Assembly (NCBI GenBank): GCA_018881555.1 | Contig: JACAXG010000238.1 | Coordinates: forward strand, 664,340 to 728,339 | Direction of reading: 5' to 3' | Length of the DNA stretch: 64,000 nt | Source: Amblyornis subalaris | Taxonomy: Eukaryota > Chordata > Aves > Passeriformes > Ptilonorhynchidae | Part shown: positions 11,506 through 24,240 of the stretch, piece after piece | Position numbering within the stretch: position 1 is the first letter of the stretch | How the letters are laid out: each line of letters begins with the position of its first letter | Made by a program: the position numbers and the translations under genes | Notes under the pieces: generated by a model | The model's input: the letters and a program-made list of their open reading frames with translations, nothing else | Told to the model about the DNA's origin: nothing | Database searches by the model: none

Positions 11506-12603
11506 CAGCAGGGATGGGGAACTGGACCCACCTGATGACCATATAGCCTCTTCTGCCTGGCCAGACCAAACCCGCAGTACCCAATACAGGGAAGCTTTTG
11601 AGCTGAATCTTGTTCTGGATATGAACCTTGTGCTTCCAGTTTTACCTTTGCTCTGAGTAACACCGGTAGAGTTTGGTGTTTCACCAGGAGTTGACTTGTA
11701 CCAGTAACTCCGCATTTTTTAATTCACAGTATCAGGCTCTTCCATCATTTCTATATTGCTCAAGCCACTATACATTCCAATCACATAATAATCCTACTGC
11801 AGATGTCGCAGCATTAGGAATTACAAGTTTATCTTACAGCAAAGAGTGTTGCAGTAGCTTGTGTAAAATAAACTGATATGATCCAGATACACTCGAGAAA
11901 ATTCCTGTAGAATTTGGAAAAGACTGGAGCAGATGAGCTAAGTTACGTGTGCAATCCCCAAGCAGCTGGGCAAAACAGTGTCACATATACAGAATTTCTG
12001 AAATTATTTTTGCATGGTGTGCTCAAACGATTAGGTTAAGTTAGGTTTTGGTAATAGACACAAGTTGCTTGCTTTTATCCTAACAGAGATATTATTTATT
12101 ACCTATTGTATTTAAGTGGAATTTTAATCATGTCCACATACAAAGAGGCAATGTGCTTTGTGAGGTAATTTTTAAAGCGCAATGGTATCAGTTAAAAGAT
12201 CAGCAGTTTTCCCCAATCTGAAATTACCCAACCAGACATACAGGTCTGTACATACTAAACCCATTTGTCCTTTAAAATGCCAGCCTTGCATAGTCACCTG
12301 GGTGAAAAGACAGAACACGCAACTTTTCCTAAATACTAACGTCCTAAAAAGCCCTGTTCACCTCTATAGAAACACTGGGGTTTTTTCCAAATAAAGTCAC
12401 TTTTGAATTACAGAAATAGAAATTCTCACGTTTGTCAGTAACGCCTAACAGAGAGGAATGCCCAGTTATGTTTACCATACTGGTGATTTCTATGCTGCTT
12501 ACAGCATATTTCTATCCCAGCAGATGCGTGGGACCTTTACAAATCGATGACGAAATGTTTATTTTCTCTCATAAAGGGACCAAGGAGCCATTTCCAGCCT
12601 AAT
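11506..12603. other. Intergenic, nothing recognised
   Basis: AT-rich from about 11,700. No repeat family, exon or RNA gene is recognised. Confidence 0.6.
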
Positions 12604-12712
12604 TTGAGCAACCTGGTCTAGTGGAAGGTGTCCCTGCCCATGGCAGGGGATTTGGAACAAGATGAGCTTTAAGATACTTTCAACCTAAACCATTCTGTGA
12701 TTCTATGATTCT
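12604..12712 (+). mobile_element. CR1 LINE 3' end fragment
   Basis: Blocks 'gagcaacctggtctagtgga', 'ggtgtccctgcccatggcag', 'caacctaaaccattctgtga' and the tail 'ttctatgattctg' identify the last 110 bp of a CR1 copy. Confidence 0.94.
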
Positions 12713-13315
12713 GATTCAAAACCTCTTCTGTCTCAGTGACTGTCCCCCGATAGACACAAGCACCCGGAGATCTGGATTGAATGGCACTCAGCTCCAAAGC
12801 CCAGTCTCACAAGAGGGAATTCACACACCAGAAAATCGATATTTAAGCCAAGAAAACCCTGAGATGGAAAGCAGCTGGGTCAAGCTCGTAGGCTGGGCCT
12901 GGATAGGGCAGGATGCAACCAGGCACCCTGGGTCGTACTTTGCCCTTGCCAGTCAGACATCATCTTATAGAAAGGGTTGGTGACACTGCCAAGTTTTCCA
13001 TCCTGCCAGTGGGGTCATCCCAGCCCTCTACTGCAAACACTGTGCTGTTTTCCCTGGTGGGTTGCCCCGTTCCTGTGGCCCACTCACAGCGGTAGGCTAC
13101 CAGAGACCAGCGCCTCATAGAGCACTGAGGTTCCATCAAGGAGGATGCCTGGGCTCTGAGAGCCCCTCCCAGGTCACATATGGTCTGAGTGAGGGTCCTG
13201 CCACCAGTCTGGCTTCCCATGATGGCAGACTTCCCATGACGGTGTGTTCCCTCCCAGGGCAGCCGCCCTTGGCCGTCGCTGCCGCGGCTCCTTGCGCTCC
13301 TGTCCTTAAGTCGGA
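12713..13315. other. Intergenic, nothing recognised
   Basis: Moderate GC. Short overlapping frames on both strands show no recognisable protein. Confidence 0.6.
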
Positions 13316-13319
13316 ATAA

Positions 13320-13545
13320 AGTCAAAGCCCATCTCGCTGTCATAATTCCAGTAGTTCATGTGTCTTCTAATCACATGTTTTATGGTTAGTAAAAATGCCC
13401 CATGGGATCTGATTAAAGGTTTATGAGAACCAAGAAAATCTGATAGGATTTGGTTTGAATCCGACCAGTTTTTTAAGTTTCCTATCCATAAGCTTTTAAG
13501 TACTTACAAGCCATTATTTCTGTCTTTGATGCAGTAGGCTTGTTG
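13320..13545. promoter_or_regulatory. Possible conserved non-coding element
   Basis: A repeat-free AT-rich block with several 'ctgat' and 'gatt' words and 'tctgattaaaggttt', flanked on the right by a poly-T tract. Regulatory function is a guess based on texture only. Confidence 0.25.
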
Positions 13546-13551
13546 TTTTTC

Positions 13552-13591
13552 CTTTTTATTTCTTTTTTTTCTTTTTTTTTTTTTTTTTTTT
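13552..13591. repeat. Poly-T tract
   Basis: About 40 bp of nearly pure T with two C interruptions. Confidence 0.95.
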
Positions 13592-14445
13592 AGTCAGGGG
13601 GAGGGGTAAAATAAAAAGGCAACATAAATCTCAGAGCAGAGAGATTTTTAAAAATGATTATCAGATTTGGGTAAGATTTATCTTCCTCTTTAAAAAAAGC
13701 TTTTCACAATCACAATATAAATGCATTAGCACAAAAGCAGTCTAAACTCACATTCAGAAAGATACAGCACTCTGATATGGGGCTTCTTTAGTGGAAAATA
13801 CCTGGAACATGAAAGCAGCTTAACTCTTTGCCTCCTGGGTTTTCACCCAGACCTGGTCTTGGTTTATACCCAGAGATACTGAAAATTCAGCATGTCAAGC
13901 CCATAAAGTTGCCTCCGTGGAAGGTCTTTGCTTGGATGCACAAAGGGTTTGCAACACAGAAGTACCACCAGCTCCTGGTGCACATGAAGTTTAGGATGTT
14001 CCCGAAACCAAAATATCCAAACCACTTTCTTCTTTCCACTAATACGAAACAAGGACTTTCTTGGCTTTTGATGGGAATATGGAAACATCACTGTTTCGTC
14101 CTGTCACTGCAGTTGGCCAGTGCAACCAGTTCCCCACCAAAGTCATTAATTGTTAATTTGAAGACTTTGGCCCTCATCCAGACCCATCTCAGGTGCCATG
14201 GCCTCGGAAGAGGCTCTGATGAGCTGATTTAGTTGCTCTTTACTATACCCACTTCCTGAATAACTGGGCCAAAACACATGGCTTCTGCAATTACAAAAGG
14301 AGCATCTTCATGCTGTTTTTTCTTGCTTTTCCCGTTCTCTCTCTTTGTAGACTCTCATATAAGCTATGGGTCTTGCTCTATGGGGTGAATGACTTATTTT
14401 CCTAGGCTATCTTTGGTTCTTCCCTTCTCAGAGCAATTAAACACA
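13592..14445. other. Intergenic, nothing recognised
   Basis: A 134-codon frame at 13,828-14,232 has no recognisable domain and no splice context. No other feature seen. Confidence 0.55.
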
Positions 14446-14480
14446 CTAGGTTCTTTCCAACCAAAACTGTTTTGTGATTT
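14446..14480 (+). mobile_element. Possible CR1 tail remnant
   Basis: The words 'ctaggttctttccaacca' and 'aaactgttttgtgatttt' resemble a diverged CR1 3' tail. Only about 35 bp match, so the call is tentative. Confidence 0.4.
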
Positions 14481-16397
14481 TAAGGCAGGGAGACAGGCTG
14501 GATCAGGCAGGATGTGCTGCATTGAACATCTGATAGGGTCACAGTGGTAACATGGGGATCGGGATCCCTTGGTTCTGTATCCAGCCTCTTCTCTGAGAAG
14601 TTTGAGGTGAGCCTCGTTGCATTTCACCTCATTTTTTCACCTACAGAGGAAAGGGAAAGAGTGCTTGATTAGGAATGCTGCTGAATAAAAGCATTACAGC
14701 TGCTGAAGTGACAGAAACTGAATCCACTGATATTAAACCTATATTGTGTGTGTCAAAGTGTGGTAAGTTAAAAGGCTTTCTGGCTAGTTCTGCTCTCACT
14801 AACATCAATTGCAATTGAGAGCACCTTCATGCTGCTCAGCATTGGAAGAGGCCACAAAAAACAACTGACAACAAAAGCATCCATTGAAAAGTGTTTTGAC
14901 AAAAAGTAGATAGACCCAAGAGAAGGATCCAATGCCAAGACCATGAAGTAGGGAGAAAAATCTGCATAAATATTCAAAATCCCTTCTCAGAGTCTGCAAT
15001 ACTCTCCCTCCACCCAGAGCTGTTAATTTTACATCAGTTATTAATAAATCAGCTGGATTTGTAGCAGGCATTGAGCAGGTCTTCATGAAGAACAGCAATC
15101 CCTGGTGCCATAAATCCTGTTTTCCCCCCATAAAGCCTATACTCCCATCCTGATAATCCTGCAGAACAGCCTGCAAACTTCCACCTGTGGACAACAGAGG
15201 AGGGACGCGGCACTGCCTGTATGCTCTCCTTCTGCCTCCGTCAGTCTTGGACGGAAGGTTTAAAATGCACAGCAAAAATCAGACAGGAAAAATATTGGTT
15301 CACTTGACCAGCTCTTATTTGCCAAAAAAAAAAAAGGCGAGCAAAAAAATCCAACAAACAAAAAAACCCACTTATAAATTGCTTAAGAAAAACCAAAGAG
15401 AATGGTCTTACAGGTGGACCTGGAAACACAATTTTCTGCAGAACATGGGCTTACCATCCCTTGGTGTTCAGCACTGGCTCCTGTTGGTGCGTACAGGCAT
15501 TTTGGGACTGGCAGCACTAGAGGAAGAGGCTGGGTGTGATCTGCATCACTCCCAGCATTGAAGACACAGAAATATTTAAGCTGATGCACACTCTATCCTG
15601 GCATTCAACAGAGAGCGATGCCAACTTCTGGAAAATAGAAGAGCCCCAGGGCAGGCTAATAACAGCGCTACTTAAGAACGTAAGACAATTATTACCTCCA
15701 ACTGTGAAGGAGTCTGAGTAATTAAAAAGGGTTCTTTATTTTGATTAAAAAAGATTCCTTTCAGTCTGTTTGAATCTTCAGTAAAAGCCCCGAACGATAT
15801 TTCTAGATGGCAAAAAAGACACTCTGCAATTGATGAAAGATGCATAGCAAACTCATTTGAAAAATTCTCCTATTATCATCATCATATCATCCAAAATCAA
15901 TTAATTTCTCATTCTTTGACCCACATCACTTGCTGGAGAAAATTCAGTCTAACCCAAAGCTTCCAAAACCTTCTTTGGATTAACAGAAATCCAAAATTAA
16001 TTTGGTTTAATTACTATAAATTTCCTTCCCAATAAAATCTCAAGAATTTCCAATCATGCTGATTTATTTGAGTAATTAGAAAGCCATTCACAGATGTCAC
16101 ACTGTTAGGTAGTGTGGATAATGTGGGTTTTGCTTAACTGGATCCTGAGACCACAGCACTGTGAAGAATGACAACTAAAAAAACTCCAATAAAAAGCAGG
16201 AGAATAAGGGAAGGCGAACGGCAGAACCTCAGGCAGTGCGGGCAATGCCAGTGGCTTCCCTTGGGAAACTCCTCTCTGTCCACCATACCTCCCTGGGTTT
16301 GCTGCTCCAAAATAATTTGCTCTGGTCCTTGCATTTTGCACCGGTAGGTCTTGAGGGGCTTTGCAACCATTCTGATTTTACAGAGCAAGGAACCCAA
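14481..16397. other. Intergenic, nothing recognised
   Basis: Mostly unique sequence with an A-rich patch at 15,325-15,370. The stretch from about 15,720 to 16,100 is AT-rich and repeat-free, but no motif cluster justifies a regulatory call. Confidence 0.55.
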
Positions 16398-16420
16398 GAT
16401 GCATCCTGAGAGGATGCATC
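16398..16420. repeat. Perfect 9-bp inverted repeat
   Basis: Arms GATGCATCC and GGATGCATC separated by TGAGA form a potential 9-bp hairpin with a 5-nt loop. No flanking run of T suggests a transcript end. Confidence 0.8.
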
Positions 16421-18437
16421 TAAACTAGGGTCACCCCTAACCATGGTTTCAAAGGTAAAAGAAGAACTGAAATGAGGCTCGGGTGGGTCCTACTTCTCCA
16501 CAGGGGAAGGTGGTGCAGACACAGCAGATCCCATGTTCCCACAGTCTCATTATTTCATGAACCTGTAGAACAAATTGGATCGCGTTTTGTTGCAGAGTTA
16601 TTTTGCAAAGCTGGTGATCTCTGCGTGTGCAAAGGTGGAAATCACATCCTCTACCTTCAGACATTGGTGACTGGGCTGCTGGGAGCTGGACTGATCACTC
16701 TGCCCATCTAGTGCAGAAAAACTGAATCATAAGGGCAACTCCTCTGACCTCACAAGGGTCCTTGCTCTACCTGTGGAAATCCTGAAGGATCAGGGTGAGT
16801 CTGGAAGAGACCCTTAATTTGGTTTTCTTCCCACTTATTCATAGAGCAAACCCTCTGCTCAGCTGGCAGATAGGCTCTTCCTCAGGACAGAAACGTCCCT
16901 GACTGTTCTTTACTGTCCTTTGTAAGAATTCTGAGAGTTTCAGGAATTTAAAAATTGTGGAAAGTAACACAGATTTCAGGCTCTCCTTCCCTCCAAGTGA
17001 AGAGGAAGACTTAACACGCTCCCACAAATGCAACACACTTGATTTCATAAGAAAGGTAATTAATGAATCAAAAGAAAGCATGTCAGGGTCACCAAACTTG
17101 AGAGGAATGATTAAAGTTGCAGTAAATATAAACAGCAGTTTATAAGTGGGCAAAAGCATATTTTTAAAGACTCATTTGTGAGCTGAATCTAACAGCTTAA
17201 ATCTGAGCCTTGACAGTGAATTTCCCCCTTTCTCAATCCTCTCTCCCCCCCAAATTATCTTGCGTTTATAGATGTCAGTATTTGACTAATAACATAATAT
17301 TTAAATACCACAGTAATCTTAGCATCGTAATCCTGACACTCCCAGGTTATCTTAAATAAGGGTCAGCTGAAGAACATGGTGTTGTCCAACCCCCCGAAGG
17401 CTGTCAGACATCCTCAGCCATAAGAAAATCATCTTTGCTTTTGGCTTGAGCCTTTAATGGCTCTGAAAGCTGCTGCTTTTGTCTAAATACACACACTGTG
17501 CAGCAGTTTAGGAAATAGGTGAAAAGGCTTTAATGGAGAGATTAGTGCTAGACATTGTGAAGCTGCAACTGGGTCATAAGAGATTTCAGAGGTCAGGAAA
17601 TTTTTGCAGGGCTTAAGTGTTTTGTAATGTAGTTTAGTTTGCCCCTGGACCAGGGCATAATGGATGCTTCAAAACTTGATTAGCATCGGTTAAAAATAAC
17701 CAGGCTGGTACTCTGGGCTAGGAGTCACTTGACAAACTCCAGCATGCACCAGCAACTGCTCTGGTTCCTGCGACCACTGTAATGGTATTGGGTCAGGTGG
17801 GGCAGAGAAGGCATTTCTTGCCAAAGGAAAGGCCACCAAAGTCAATGAATCAGAAAATCAGACGGTTAACAAAACCAGAAGCTTTTTGTCCCTCTTGGGT
17901 AGTCATAGTTTTCCTAGTCTTTGGTCGGATGGATAAGGGAAGATCTCATTAAAAAATTATGTACCAGCCATTTAAATAAGGTATTCACGGGGAAAGGAGG
18001 GGTGTAAGTGCAGAATGAGCCTTCTGTGTAAAATCAATGCTGTTAAACTCCATTACTCTGCCTTTCCTCCATGCCTAAGTAACCACCTCTCCCATACCAG
18101 CCAGAACATAAACAAGGACCCCAACCAGCACCAGCAACAGGCAGAAAAAGAAAGAATTCATCCTTCAGATGAAACATTCTGGGGGAATATCTAAAAAAGA
18201 ATGTCTCAAAGATATTGACCCTTGTCCCCTCCGCTGCTCTTTAAACTCCTCTGGCCCATTTTCCCATTTTCTACTCTCCCACATTTGTATAAATCAGCAG
18301 AGACTCGAGGGGAAGCGGCAGGGACACACCAGTATGGATGAACATGAGATCAATCAGCGTTAGGTTGGTGAGAAGCCACTGAAGTCAACCAACACCACGG
18401 AAGCTGACATCTCTGTGCATTCCTACTTACGTGTCTG
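16421..18437. other. Intergenic, nothing recognised
   Basis: No exon or repeat family recognised. The part from about 17,270 to 17,720 is AT-rich, repeat-free and could be constrained, but the evidence is too thin to call. Confidence 0.55.
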
Positions 18438-18461
18438 AAATTTGCACCTTGGTGCAAATTT
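18438..18461. repeat. Perfect 11-bp inverted repeat
   Basis: Arms AAATTTGCACC and GGTGCAAATTT are exact reverse complements with a 2-bp centre (TT). Each arm contains ATTTGCA, seven of the eight bases of a POU octamer. It could be a paired transcription factor site or simply a near-perfect palindrome. Confidence 0.85.
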
Positions 18462-19559
18462 ATTTGGGTATATAGAGCAGGTGGGCCATCAACAGTGCAC
18501 GGCCATGGCCTGAGAACAGTAATGCTGAAGTCTGAGGGCAAAACATAAGCTGTGCTCATAGACAGTAAAAACAGCACATCCCAGAGTCTTGTTCATGTTC
18601 AAAGGTGGGTCTCGCTCTTGAGCAGTTTCCCAAAAAATTATCCATGTACTGTTGTGGATTGTATGAAATCAAAACTTGCAATGAGTCACAGTCACTCTGG
18701 AGGAAGACTCAATGCTGAAAAAGCAACTTTTATGCACAAAGGGCAGACTGATCATGAAGTATTGAGTACGTGCCCCAGCCTTGAAACAGATGAGATGCAA
18801 AAATTGGCCGAGATACAAAAAAATGCCATGAACAATTTGAAACTGGAGAAAACTTCTGATAGAGAGAAAGAGCTCCATGCATTTGGCATATCCAGAGCGA
18901 GGGAGGAATTACTACCCTCCATCATGAGATCAAGAACTTGCCCTTCCCAGGAGGAAAGTACAAGATACTAGATAAGATCTGCAAATCCAGGAAAGACACA
19001 ACAAAATTCTGTGTCTTGAAGTAAAAACCAGAAAAATCACAGCACAGCATTAGAAATCATTGGTAATTCTAAAATTAATTAACAATGCATCAAGTAATAG
19101 CAGTGTACCAAGGGACATGATGGATTCACCACTGATTGATGTCTTCCAGCCAAAAATGTGGTTGCTTCCCAATGAGATATACTTCAGGCAGACACAGGTT
19201 CTTGGCTCAATCAAGAAGGTCACTGGACCGAGATACAGAGGAAGCCAGACTGGCTGATCCATTCTGGCCCTCATAAATCTCCAAAATTCTTCCACAGGGA
19301 CTCGTCCTGAGATGCAGAAGATACACAGACTTAGGCCAAAGTGTTGGGTCAGCCATGTACATCTTTGTCTGTGACTTGTCTCCCTCCTCCCAGCTGGGCA
19401 AAAGGAGTGGAAGCTGCAGCCATCAAGCTGAGGGCCAGTTTTGTTAAAAACACAGGTAATGCACTTCCAGTCCTTTCTTCCGAAGATCATGCGGTTTCTC
19501 AATGTGTGAGGCCAAAAAAGATGTGTGGCCCAGTGCACTCTTGACAAAAGCATAGATTC
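18462..19559. other. Intergenic, nothing recognised
   Basis: A 139-codon frame at 18,552-18,971 and a 167-codon minus-strand frame at 19,050-19,553 lack any recognisable domain and splice signals. They are treated as chance. Confidence 0.55.
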
Positions 19560-20130
19560 ACTAAAGCTTACAATTAATATTTAATACCAACAAGTCTTCT
19601 GTGATGCTGTGCGGATGTAAATAAGTGGAGAGAATGTGATATTTACCCCACTATAAAACATTCATGAGAGCTAAGCTATTTACAAAAGCTAAATATGACA
19701 CTGTATTTACTGTAGGTCACCTCCTAGGGTTAGAGATGAAAAGTTTTTGGTCTAATGGAAAGCAACATAATACACCATAATAACACAACCACTGTCTCGT
19801 CTGCAAAGAAATATCTCCCGGCTCCCTCTTTCTATTGCAATTACAGGTGGGTAAAGCCACTACAGAGGGAAAGAAATAATAATAATAATAATAATTTTAA
19901 AAAAAGAAAAAGAAGAGGAAAGGGTGCCTGAAGGAGACTTGATACCTCATGCCTTAGGGACACTCGATACCTTGGGCTGTTACACTGTGTGCTCTCCGTG
20001 CTCATTATCAAACATCGTCATGTTCATGCAGGAACTCAGGTCAGCAGACAGGTATGCGGGATGACTTCACTTTAATTGAAGTTACACTATCCCAGGATTG
20101 CCAATTAAGTATCCAAGTGCATTGACGTGA
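19560..20130. promoter_or_regulatory. Candidate conserved non-coding element
   Basis: A repeat-free block of even complexity with many short homeodomain-like words (taatt, ttaattgaag) and an (AAT)n run at 19,875-19,896 in the middle. The left half (19,570-19,860) and right half (19,930-20,130) look like two separate elements. Conservation is inferred from texture only. Confidence 0.35.
19875..19896. repeat. (AAT)n microsatellite
   Basis: About seven AAT trinucleotides in tandem. Confidence 0.95.
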
Positions 20131-20721
20131 TCTGGGGCTTTCCTTCTACTCCAATGGAATTCAAATTCCCCCTGAAGAAGGCTCCTTTGTATATACCCAA
20201 ACCTGCAATCAATATAGATGGTTAAATGGGATTGTCAAAAACTTAAAATGCCAATATGCCGGGAGTGAATTCACTGATGAAAGTCTCATAGTGTTAGGCT
20301 CGGGATTTATAGACCAGAATAGTTAGGAATTTGTTTCCACAAACTAGCCCCCACAGCAGAGCCCCTCAGCAGCCAGCTGCATTTTTTGCTCCAAGTCTCG
20401 GAAATCATCCTAGAATTGGCAAATCCAAAGCAGAGTCCTGATCTAGGAAGCATTTGGGTGAAGTTGTATTGCAAAGACTAACAAAAAAAATTGCTTAAAT
20501 TGACACATTTATCTCAGATTCCTGGATTGTTGCTTGGTTTGACATCCAAAAGAAAGCTCAAAAAATGGTGTGAGTAATTTCTAAGGTGATAGTCATTTCT
20601 GGTGGAGCAGCAATAAATGGAAAAAGGCAAGGAACCTTCAGCCTTTGATGCACATGAGAAGAGAACGTGTGTTACTGTGAGAAAATTAGAAATAGGTCAG
20701 CACTATCTACCTCTATTAACC
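20131..20721. other. Intergenic, nothing recognised
   Basis: AT-rich unique-looking DNA. No repeat family or exon recognised. Confidence 0.6.
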
Positions 20722-20870
20722 CCAGAGAATGGTCACGGCTCCAAGGCTGCCAGAGCTCCAGAAGAGTTTGGACAATGCTCTCAGGCACAGGGTGGGATTG
20801 TTGGGATGTCTGTGCAGGGCCAGGAGTTGGACTCGGTCCTCATGGGTCTCTTCAACTGAGGATATTCCAT
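20722..20870 (+). mobile_element. CR1 LINE 3' end, diverged subfamily
   Basis: Contains 'caaggctgccagagctccag', 'gtttggacaatgctctcagg' and 'gagttggactcggtcctcat', followed by a degraded tail near 20,870. It belongs to a different CR1 subfamily from the 'accttccactatcccagg' copies elsewhere in the window. Confidence 0.8.
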
Positions 20871-21021
20871 GAGTGTTTTCCTGTTGGTGACTTACAGATA
20901 GCAGTCTTCAGCTCTTTAAAGGTATTCCAGGGAAGGCAAAGCTAGACCAGCGGGATACGTTTGCTTGACATTAATTCAACAGTTATTAAATGAGAGACAG
21001 GGTCAAATCTAATAGTAATAG

Positions 21022-21162
21022 CATCACAGAATCATTTAGGCTGGAAAAGACCTCCAATATCATTGAGTAAAGTCTTTGACTGATCACTGCCTCGTCAACC
21101 AGACTATGGCACAAAGTGCCAGTTGTTTCTTGAACACCTCCGGGGTGGTGACTCCACCACCA
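21022..21162 (-). mobile_element. CR1 LINE 3' end fragment
   Basis: Starts with the inverted tail 'tcacagaatcatttaggctg' and continues 'gaaaagacctccaatatcat', with 'tgactccaccaccac' at the truncated end. Confidence 0.93.
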
Positions 21163-21169
21163 CAGCTTG

Positions 21170-21220
21170 TGAATAGTTCAGCTGGAGGGGACCTACAACC
21201 ATCATCTAGTCCAGCTGCCT
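21170..21220 (-). mobile_element. Second short CR1 fragment, abutting the first
   Basis: The block 'agttcagctggaggggacct' followed by 'catctagtccagctgcc' is a diverged CR1 3' end of another subfamily, directly beside the copy at 21,022-21,162. Either one copy inserted next to the other, or the older one was split. Confidence 0.6.
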
Positions 21221-23929
21221 ACCAAATAAAGTTAGAACTGCAAAGATTACTTCCTTGTGCATCAGAGAGGATTTTGAGAAAACAGTAATTAAAAATAAAA
21301 GTAGTAGCTGACATCTCCCTGCCTCTTCAGTACATCTCCAGTGGACTGAACCTCAGGGGATGAAAGGGAAGCACACCCTGACTAATGTGACCCAAGCAGA
21401 GAGCCAAAATCCTCAAAAAACCCCACCATCCCCCATCTGTGCCAACAAGTTCGAAGTGCCAGCGTAGTTTTGGTGATCCAGGAGCAGGTGACTTGCCTGA
21501 GGTGGCTCCACCTAGTTGGTGACTGAACCTCAAAGCACTCTCCTGCTCCAGTGACTGAGCTCTGCTCCCTGCACAACTGTCTGTGGATCAAACCAACGCT
21601 GGAACCAGCAACAAGATAATGAATAGGACAGTGGTCTGTAACTAAGGCCTGAGGTCTACCCCTGGGAGGTGCTCTTGGGAGTAAATCCTGCTACTGGCAT
21701 GCTCATTGTGCATACTTCAGGATAGATGATCTATCTCCATACCGTGCAAACCCTTTGTGATGTCTACTTACTTAATTCCCACAGAGACTGGTGAAGTTTC
21801 AATGTGATTGGTGAAACAGGATCAGCAGGAATAGAGAGGTCTGTGCAGTGTCAGAATTATTGAAGGTAAGACAGCTCACCCCATCGCCTCAAAATTTTCC
21901 ACAAAGATTGGAAGACTGCTCTTGGGCACTCCTCAAGCCGTAGGCAGATGGAGACACTGTGAGTGAGGCCAGCAGCAGAGGTTCCACTGTTAACCTCCTT
22001 TGCAGCCCAAAGATGGCATGATTTCGGGCTCAGCAAGAAGTTTGGTGACATTTGGGCCCACTGGCAACATGCTGCAGGAGCTCAGAGTAGCCTTGATGCC
22101 CAGACACCTCATCTGCCTCCACGAGGTCAGCGGGATGGAGTCCAATGAGTCTCAATGCGCCCTCCAACTGAGAGAGGTTGTACAAACCCCAAAGGAGATG
22201 GGAATTAAATTCCCAAACACGGGTATCCAGGTGCCTTAGGACTACCCAAAACACCTCTAAGGGGCTGGCAGATCGAAGTCGTGACCTGAGGTTGTAGCCC
22301 AGTCATGGTCCATGCAAGTGTGGTGACTGAGTCAAACGGAGCAGGGAGGGAGCCCACAAAATCAGTGGGAAGCTGTCTTCAAGAAGCCCAAAGCCAGAGT
22401 AAATAACTCCCTAGGGCCAGGAGGATCTATGGTGCCTACCTAAAAAGCAGGCTGGTCCATGAGTTTATCCTTACAAGACATATCCCAGAAGCAAGGTATT
22501 TTTGGCAAACATGAAGTATTTCTCCTATCTATATGGATTACAATAAGATTTTTATAAAGAAATAGAAAAACTAGTTAAAATACTGAAGTGTCTCATTTTA
22601 ATGAATTCTATTTCATCTCAAAACATATCTCATTTAATCTCTTCAGGAGAAAAAAAAACCCATCTAATTTAAATTTAGGGTTTTTTTCAATTATAAAGTC
22701 AGCTGAGTATTTCCAAAAAGGTACCAAAATATTTACTTTTACCCAGTTTTTAATTTTTTATCCAAATTTGGCCAAATGTGATTCTGAAACCTTGAAGTTT
22801 TTAACAAAATGAAAAAAAAAAAGTCTTTTCTCTAACCTGCTTTACACACAAATCAACTCCCCAAAAGTGAGATGCTCAAAAGCATCGTGGTCATCAAAAC
22901 TTCTTGTCCCAAGGCCTAGTTTTTGGTCTCATTCCTTCCAAATTATTGTTGTTGTCTCAAAAACTGCTCTGAAGCACATTCCTTTTGCATCACTTTTTTC
23001 AACATTTCCAGCTGTCATGTAGGGGAATTACAAGCAAATGCTGGTGCTGTCATCATTTGTGCACTTTATTTGGGAGTTATTCACAAGGAAGGAGAAACAA
23101 CCCCAAAAGGAGTAGAAGAGATGTTTCACCGTAAGTGCTTCGAAATGCTCCTTCTAACGCCAACCCAGAGAGTTCCTCTAATTGCAAATTTCTTTGTCAG
23201 CTGCAGAAATGCAACACTTCTCATCTATTATGAGAGGCGACTAAATGGGGTGCTGGTGAGGGTTGGCTCAGCATCTGCTCCAGGTAAGGACAGGCTTTAC
23301 TTGAGAGCAGCCCCTACCCTGGCATTTCTGCAAACGAACCCCAGTCAAGGCACCGAGACATGAACATGGTGTTGTGGCACCTTGTGCTTAGACATAGTTA
23401 GTGAAGGGATGATGATGAATGCATCAAAAACTGGCTGCAGAGTGTGAAGGTGGATGAAGTGGTTTGCAGCCCAGAAAACCAGCCCGTGAGCTCTCCTGCC
23501 ACGTGCTGCCTGCAGAGATGGTGCAGGATTTACTCCCACCTCTAATCTGTGCTGCATTTTAACACCACTGTGCAACACATACCAAATCTCTGCCACTTTC
23601 TGGGAGAGGGAATGTTTCTCCATTTACCCTGTCCATCAACACCGTGAGGTTCACAACTACAAAGTTACTTATACAACGAAATGCCGTCAGAGGAGACATG
23701 AGGGGAAGAGAAGATGCCCCAAATTCTAGTTCCACCCCCAAGACATGAAGAAACCTTATTTTTCTCTTCCCAACCCCATCTTCCTTGGTATTAGACCATA
23801 TAAAGGTGGTAAGGAAAGCCACCCCCTTTAAAAGGCTGACAGCTAGAACCATGACATTGTGAAATTGATAACGCAAAAAATGTTTAAATACCCTCCCTGC
23901 CAAGCTGTGCTGAGTAAGTCAGGTAATCA
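21221..23929. other. Intergenic, nothing recognised
   Basis: About 2.7 kb without a recognisable repeat family or exon. The part from 22,540 to 22,830 is very AT-rich. A 146-codon frame at 22,923-23,363 has no recognisable domain. Confidence 0.55.
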
Positions 23930-24240
23930 CTAAGGGGTGCACAACCATTTTATGGGTCATCAAGTGATAAAGCTAATATGCTGCTTAAACTCCCCGGGAG
24001 AGAGGTCTCATTTGGTTGCATCAGGCCATTACACAGGGTTGTAAAAAATGCAATTGTTTGATTTGCCTAAATACAGGTGAGACGTAATAAAACCCCTTAT
24101 TTGCCATCCCTTGCTGTGTTATGGCAATCTCAAAGCAGGGACTGACCTTTTTATTTGTTTATGAAGCACTATTCTTACCTATAGTACCGTAGAAATAAAA
24201 CTTAAGTATTTGTATGCATACACATAATCTATTAACAGTA
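23930..24240. promoter_or_regulatory. Possible conserved non-coding element
   Basis: AT-rich, repeat-free block with 'tgcaattgtttgatttgcc', 'tatgcatacacataat' and several ATTA cores, lying just left of the CpG island at 24,560. Regulatory role inferred. Confidence 0.3.

Noticed and set aside
11031..11684. Minus-strand open frame of 217 codons
   Set aside because: It overlaps a CR1 fragment, has no recognisable domain, and overlaps a 175-codon frame on the other strand.
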